Below, in pieces: positions 60,423-64,000 of a stretch of DNA of 64,000 nucleotides; position 1 is the stretch's first letter; every line of letters starts with the position of its first letter. This stretch comes from Paractinoplanes atraurantiacus. Lineage in GTDB: Bacteria > Actinomycetota > Actinomycetes > Mycobacteriales > Micromonosporaceae. Where the stretch lies: assembly GCF_900215205.1 (NCBI RefSeq), contig NZ_OBDY01000024.1, positions 99,977 to 163,976 on the forward strand, read 5' to 3'. The notes beneath the pieces were generated by a model. The model was not told where the DNA came from. It made no database searches and saw nothing but the letters and a program-made list of their open reading frames with translations. Position numbers and translations under genes: made by a program.

Positions 60423-61231
60423 GCGCGGCGCGAGTAGGCGCGCAGGGCGAGCGGGACGAAGATCGCGAGCAGGGCGGCCATCCAGGCCAGCGTCCCCCAC
60501 AGGTGCGAGGCGACCGGGCCGCCGATCAGCAGCCCGCGGATCGTCGAGACGAGCGGCGTGATCGGGTTGACCTGCACGAACCCCTGGAGCCAGCCGGGCA
60601 GGGTGTCCGTGCCGACGAAGACGTTGCTGCCGAACGACAACGGGAAGACGATCAGGAACATCAGTCCCTGTACGGCGCCGGGCGTGCGCACGAGCATGCC
60701 GACCCAGACCGAGATCCAGCAGAAGCACAGCCCGAAGGCGATGGAGAGCCCCACCGCGGCGACGGCCGGGACGAAGCCGGTCTCCACCCGGAAGCCGATG
60801 AGCATGCCGAAGCCCAGCATGACCACGCAGACGGTCAGGTAGCGGATGACGTCGGCCGCGACCGCGCCGACCAGCGGCGCCGATCGGGCCACGGGCAGCG
60901 ACCGGAACCGGTCGAAGACGCCCTTCTCGATGTCGGCGTTGAGGTTCTGGCCGAGGGCGATGCCGCCCATGGCCAGCGACTGCGCGAGCATGCCGGGCAG
61001 CAGGAGCTGGAGGTAGTCGTCCCGGTGGCCCCCGGAGATGGCCCCGCCGAACAGGTACGTGAACAGCAGCAGGAAGATCACCGGCTGGAGCGTCACGTCG
61101 ATCAGCGCTTCGGGCGTCCGCATGGTTTTGATCAAACTTCGGCGCGCAAGCGCGACGCTGTGCCGGGCCAGCGCGGCCAGCGAGCCCCCGCGCGGCGAGT
61201 CGCTGACGGTGCCCAGAGTCAAGGTGGTCAT
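60419..61231 (-). CDS. ABC-2 type permease (DrrB-like)
   Basis: A 270-residue membrane protein with six helices and the ABC-2 motif NPITPLVSTIRGL. The ATG at 61231 overlaps the ATPase stop (ATGA). Exports a hydrophobic compound with the ATPase. Confidence 0.88.
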   Translation of the reverse strand: MTTLTLGTVSDSPRGGSLAALARHSVALARRSLIKTMRTPEALIDVTLQPVIFLLLFTYLFGGAISGGHRDDYLQLLLPGMLAQSLAMGGIALGQNLNADIEKGVFDRFRSLPVARSAPLVGAVAADVIRYLTVCVVMLGFGMLIGFRVETGFVPAVAAVGLSIAFGLCFCWISVWVGMLVRTPGAVQGLMFLIVFPLSFGSNVFVGTDTLPGWLQGFVQVNPITPLVSTIRGLLIGGPVASHLWGTLAWMAALLAIFVPLALRAYSRRA

Positions 61232-62193
61232 ACCAGTTCTTCTTTCTTGGTGGTCAGGGTGTGGAACACCTCGTCGAGGCTGGGCAGGTGCAGACCGAAG
61301 TCGTTGAGCTCGATGCCGGCCTCGCGCAACGCGGGCACGACGTCGAGGAGCGCGGAGTCGTCGGTGACCGGCACGCTGGCCGCGCCCGGCCGTGCGCCCG
61401 CGGACCCGTCGGCGCTCGCCGTCGAGCCCGGCGCCGCGACCTTGTCGAGCACGCGCAGCACGTCCGGCACCCGCGACGGGTCGGCCGGGCGGACGCGCAG
61501 GGTCAGGCCGCCGACGAGCCGCTTGAGCCCGTCCGGGGTGTCGTGCGCGATCACGTGCCCCTTGTTGATCACCACGATCTCGTCCGCCAGGGCGTCCGCC
61601 TCCTCCAGGTACTGGGTGGTCAGCAGCACGCTGGCCCCCTCGGTGACCTGGTTGCGGACGACGCCCCACATGTCCTCGCGCTTGGCCGGGTCGAGGCCGG
61701 TGGTCGGCTCGTCCAGGAAGATCACCTCGGGGTGGCCGACGAGGCTGGCCGCGAGGTCGAGCCGGCGCCGCATGCCGCCCGAATAGGTCTTGGCCATCCG
61801 GCCCGCGGCCTCGGCCAGGTCGAACCACTCGAGCAGCTCGGCCGCCCGCCGCTTCGCCTGGCTGGTCGGCAGGTCGAGCAGCTGGCCGATCAGCACCAGG
61901 TTCTGGGTGCCGGTCAGGTCCTCGTCGACGCTGGCGTACTGGCCGGTCAGGCCGATGCGCCGGCGGACCCGCTGCGGCTCGCGCAGCACGTCGATGCCGG
62001 CCACCTCCGCATGGCCGGAATCCGGGCGCAACAGGGTGGCCAGGACCCGTACGGCCGTGGTCTTGCCCGCGCCGTTGGGTCCGAGGACGCCGAGCACGGT
62101 GCCGCGGCGCATCGCCAGGTCCACCCCGTCGAGCGCCTGTGTCTTACCGAATCGCTTGCGGAGGCCTTCCGCACGCACCACGAAATCGCTCAT
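61228..62193 (-). CDS. ABC transporter ATPase (DrrA-like)
   Basis: A 321-residue ATPase: Walker A GPNGAGKTT, signature YSGGMRRRLD, Walker B VIFLDEPTTGLD, and the DrrA C-terminal domain (LPSLDEVFHTLT). The ATG at 62193 begins MSDFVVRAEGL. Probably multidrug or natural-product export. Confidence 0.9.
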   Translation of the reverse strand: MSDFVVRAEGLRKRFGKTQALDGVDLAMRRGTVLGVLGPNGAGKTTAVRVLATLLRPDSGHAEVAGIDVLREPQRVRRRIGLTGQYASVDEDLTGTQNLVLIGQLLDLPTSQAKRRAAELLEWFDLAEAAGRMAKTYSGGMRRRLDLAASLVGHPEVIFLDEPTTGLDPAKREDMWGVVRNQVTEGASVLLTTQYLEEADALADEIVVINKGHVIAHDTPDGLKRLVGGLTLRVRPADPSRVPDVLRVLDKVAAPGSTASADGSAGARPGAASVPVTDDSALLDVVPALREAGIELNDFGLHLPSLDEVFHTLTTKKEELV

Positions 62194-62247
62194 GCCGTTC
62201 AGAGTTGCGCGCGGCGCTGACACCGCGCGCACACGGCGCTGACACGG

Positions 62248-63369
62248 TTACTTCCACACCTCGTCAGCCGTCTCAGCGATCAGCCTGAGCTTGGCGACTT
62301 CTTCCTCGTACGTCAGGACGTTGCCCTCGACCGTCGACGAGAACCCGCACTGCGGCGACAGACACAGCTGGTCGAGGGGGACATAGCGGGCGGCCTCGTC
62401 GATGCGGCGCTTCAGCGTGTCCTTCGACTCCAGCTCGCCGCGCTTGGTGGTGACCAGCCCGAGCACCACCATCTTGCCCGGCGGCACGAACCGCAGCGGG
62501 GCGAATGTGCCGGAGCGCTCGTCGTCGTACTCCAGGAAGAAACCGTCGACCGCGAGCTCACTGAAAAGAGCCTCGGCGACGAAGTCGTAGCCGCCCTCGG
62601 CCGCCCACGAGGAACGGAAGTTGCCCCGGCACATGTGGGTGGTGACGGCCAGCCCGTCCGGCCGTCCCTCGAGCGCGGCGTTGATCTGCCGGATGTACCG
62701 AAGGTGCTGATGCTCGGCGTCGTCGCCACGCTGGGTGAGCAGCTTGCGCTGCTCAGGGTCATTGAGGTACGCGAAGCTGGTGTCGTCCAGTTGCAGATAA
62801 CGGCATCCCAGCTCGGCGACGCGTTTGACCTCTTCCTTGTACGCGGCGGAGAGATCAGCCCAGAAGACCTCCTCATCCGGATAGACGGCCGGATCGATGG
62901 CGGCCCGGCCACCGCGGTAGTGCACCATGCTGGGCGAGGGAATGGTCAGCTTGGCGGTCTGCCCTTCCTCGACGGTGTCTCTGAGGAACGCGAAGTCGTC
63001 CCCGAAGATCGTGTCGTTGAGCCGCACCGGAGCGTCGATCGCCAGGGCGGCCGACTCGAAGTCGAGCTCCCCCTCGGCGTTCCGGAAATGCACCTGGATC
63101 TTCTCGTCGGTCGGCCGCACCCCGCCGAGCCGGTAGATGAAGTCCATGTGCCAGGAGACCCGCCGGAACTCGCCGTCGGTGGCGGTGCGCAGACCGACAT
63201 CGCGCTGCATGCGCACGACATCGCGGATCGCCTCGTCCTCGACGGCCTTCAGAGCGTCGGCGTCGATGTCACCGACCGCGCGCCGCTCCCGGGCCTCGAG
63301 CAGCCGCCGCGGCCGCAGCAGACTGCCGACGTGATCCGCCCGAAACGGCGGCGTCTCCCGAAGTGTCAT
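62248..63369 (-). CDS. MetE-like cobalamin-independent methyltransferase (C-terminal catalytic domain)
   Basis: A 373-residue single-domain MetE/UROD-fold protein. Zn-site residues His and Cys in THMCRGN and the distal Cys in SPQCGFSS are present. These short homologues transfer methyl groups to thiols; the acceptor is unknown. No riboswitch was seen upstream. Confidence 0.85.
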   Translation of the reverse strand: MTLRETPPFRADHVGSLLRPRRLLEARERRAVGDIDADALKAVEDEAIRDVVRMQRDVGLRTATDGEFRRVSWHMDFIYRLGGVRPTDEKIQVHFRNAEGELDFESAALAIDAPVRLNDTIFGDDFAFLRDTVEEGQTAKLTIPSPSMVHYRGGRAAIDPAVYPDEEVFWADLSAAYKEEVKRVAELGCRYLQLDDTSFAYLNDPEQRKLLTQRGDDAEHQHLRYIRQINAALEGRPDGLAVTTHMCRGNFRSSWAAEGGYDFVAEALFSELAVDGFFLEYDDERSGTFAPLRFVPPGKMVVLGLVTTKRGELESKDTLKRRIDEAARYVPLDQLCLSPQCGFSSTVEGNVLTYEEEVAKLRLIAETADEVWK

Positions 63370-63438
63370 CGTCAGGTCCCCTCTCGGCGCGGCGTCCTCA
63401 CCGCCAACCTAGCCCCTCGATCGATCCCTGGCGATGCT

Positions 63439-63654
63439 TCACCGCCCGCGCGGCGGCCGGCGCCGGAGGACCAGCAGGACCACCGCCGTAGCGAGAAGGG
63501 CGCCGGAGCCGCCGAGCACCAGGAAATGGAGCCACGAGCCGCCGAAGTTGTCGGAGGGATCGTCGAGCAGACGCGAGACGAGAAGGCACATCGAGGACAG
63601 GGCCACCGACCACAGCACCGTTCCGTCGCGCCACCAGGGACGCTTTCCGGCCAC
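63439..63654 (-). CDS. Small membrane protein
   Basis: A 71-residue protein with two membrane helices and a basic C-terminus (RRRPPRGR). Function unknown. Just inside the insertion sequence edge. Confidence 0.55.
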   Translation of the reverse strand: MAGKRPWWRDGTVLWSVALSSMCLLVSRLLDDPSDNFGGSWLHFLVLGGSGALLATAVVLLVLRRRPPRGR

Positions 63655-63666
63655 CTGTCCGTCCCG

Positions 63667-64000
63667 CTAGTGTCGCGTGTCTGAGTTCTTTTGACGGTTG
63701 GCTTTGGTGAGGATTTGGTCGGCGGTTTTGGTCCAGCGGAAGGGTTCGCAGCGCTGGTTGTAGGCGTCGATGAAGGTGCGGATCGCGCCGATCAGGTCGG
63801 TGACGCTGGTGAAGGTGCCGCGGCGGATGGCTTGGCGGGTGATGATGCCGAAGAAGATCTCGACCATGTTCATCCAGGACGCGCTGGTCGCGGTGTTGTG
63901 CATGGTGATGCGGGGGTTCTTGGCCAGCCAGGCGCGGACGTTCGGATGGTTGTGGGTGGCGTAGTTGTCGGCCACCACGTGCAGTTTCACCCGGGGGTGG
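63667..64000 (-). mobile_element. IS630-family element, transposase C-terminus (cut by window end)
   Basis: The reverse strand encodes the DDE C-terminal part of an IS630-type transposase (VADNYATHNHP, SWMNMVEIFFGIITRQAIRRG with the catalytic Glu) and stays open past 64000. The stop TAG at 63669-63667 lies at the likely element end, beside a TA dinucleotide as used by IS630 elements. Confidence 0.8.

Noticed and set aside
62194..62247. Riboswitch search near the MetE-like gene (also 63370-63438 upstream)
   Set aside because: No cobalamin- or SAM-riboswitch-like conserved elements seen in the short gaps.

Overview
The window is high-GC DNA with many GTG starts, start/stop overlaps of the ATGA and GTGA type, and a large regulatory load (LuxR/LAL, AfsR-like, XRE-NB-ARC, TetR, MarR, GntR, LacI, two-component systems). 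This fits a filamentous actinomycete, and by gene content I infer Micromonosporaceae (Actinoplanes-like). No rRNA, tRNA or CRISPR array was seen. It looks like a chromosomal arm region rich in catabolic and regulatory genes.

0-2.4 kb: a PHP-domain hydrolase translationally coupled to a TetR repressor, divergent from an NAD(P)-binding reductase, with two TetR-type operator palindromes between them; then an orphan Imm1-type immunity gene. 2.3-11.3 kb: an aromatic-acid catabolic island on the minus strand (RraA-type CHA aldolase, OMA tautomerase, VOC-fold extradiol dioxygenase, LigJ-type OMA hydratase, and a tannase/feruloyl esterase carrying a one-base frameshift), divergent from a NitT/TauT-type ABC importer with two permeases. 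The layout suggests uptake and breakdown of gallate-like acids released from tannins. The ring-opening enzyme belongs to a family not normally used for gallate.

11.2-20.5 kb: a cupin, two related alpha/beta hydrolases flanking an XRE/NB-ARC regulator, and two adjacent giant LuxR (LAL) regulators. 20.7-30.2 kb: a carbohydrate utilisation locus with a secreted beta-helix/CBM6 enzyme, FCD-type GntR regulator, sugar ABC importer, a large uncharacterised barrel-like protein, RraA-family aldolase and aldo/keto reductase. Three copies of a TAATCG-N5-CGATTA operator sit before its three transcription starts.

30.1-41.8 kb: a NarL-type two-component system, a LuxR protein lacking the ATPase half, a coiled-coil VanY-type peptidase, a MarR/quinone-oxidoreductase pair with a palindromic operator, a GNAT, and an OmpR-type two-component system full of tandem repeats (33 bp upstream, 60 bp in the regulator tail, 21 bp inside the kinase dimerisation domain), then a secreted glycosidase. 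41.8-49.2 kb: a cold-shock gene with a structured leader, a broken hypothetical gene, a lipoprotein, and a LacI-controlled arabinoside locus (ABC importer plus GH51 arabinofuranosidase).

49.2-64 kb: carbohydrate-binding-like and membrane proteins, a diguanylate cyclase, an ankyrin/beta-propeller fusion, an XRE regulator divergent from an SDR, small DUF genes, a NUDIX remnant, an AfsR-like giant regulator next to a DrrAB-type exporter, a MetE-like methyltransferase, and the edge of an IS630-type element.
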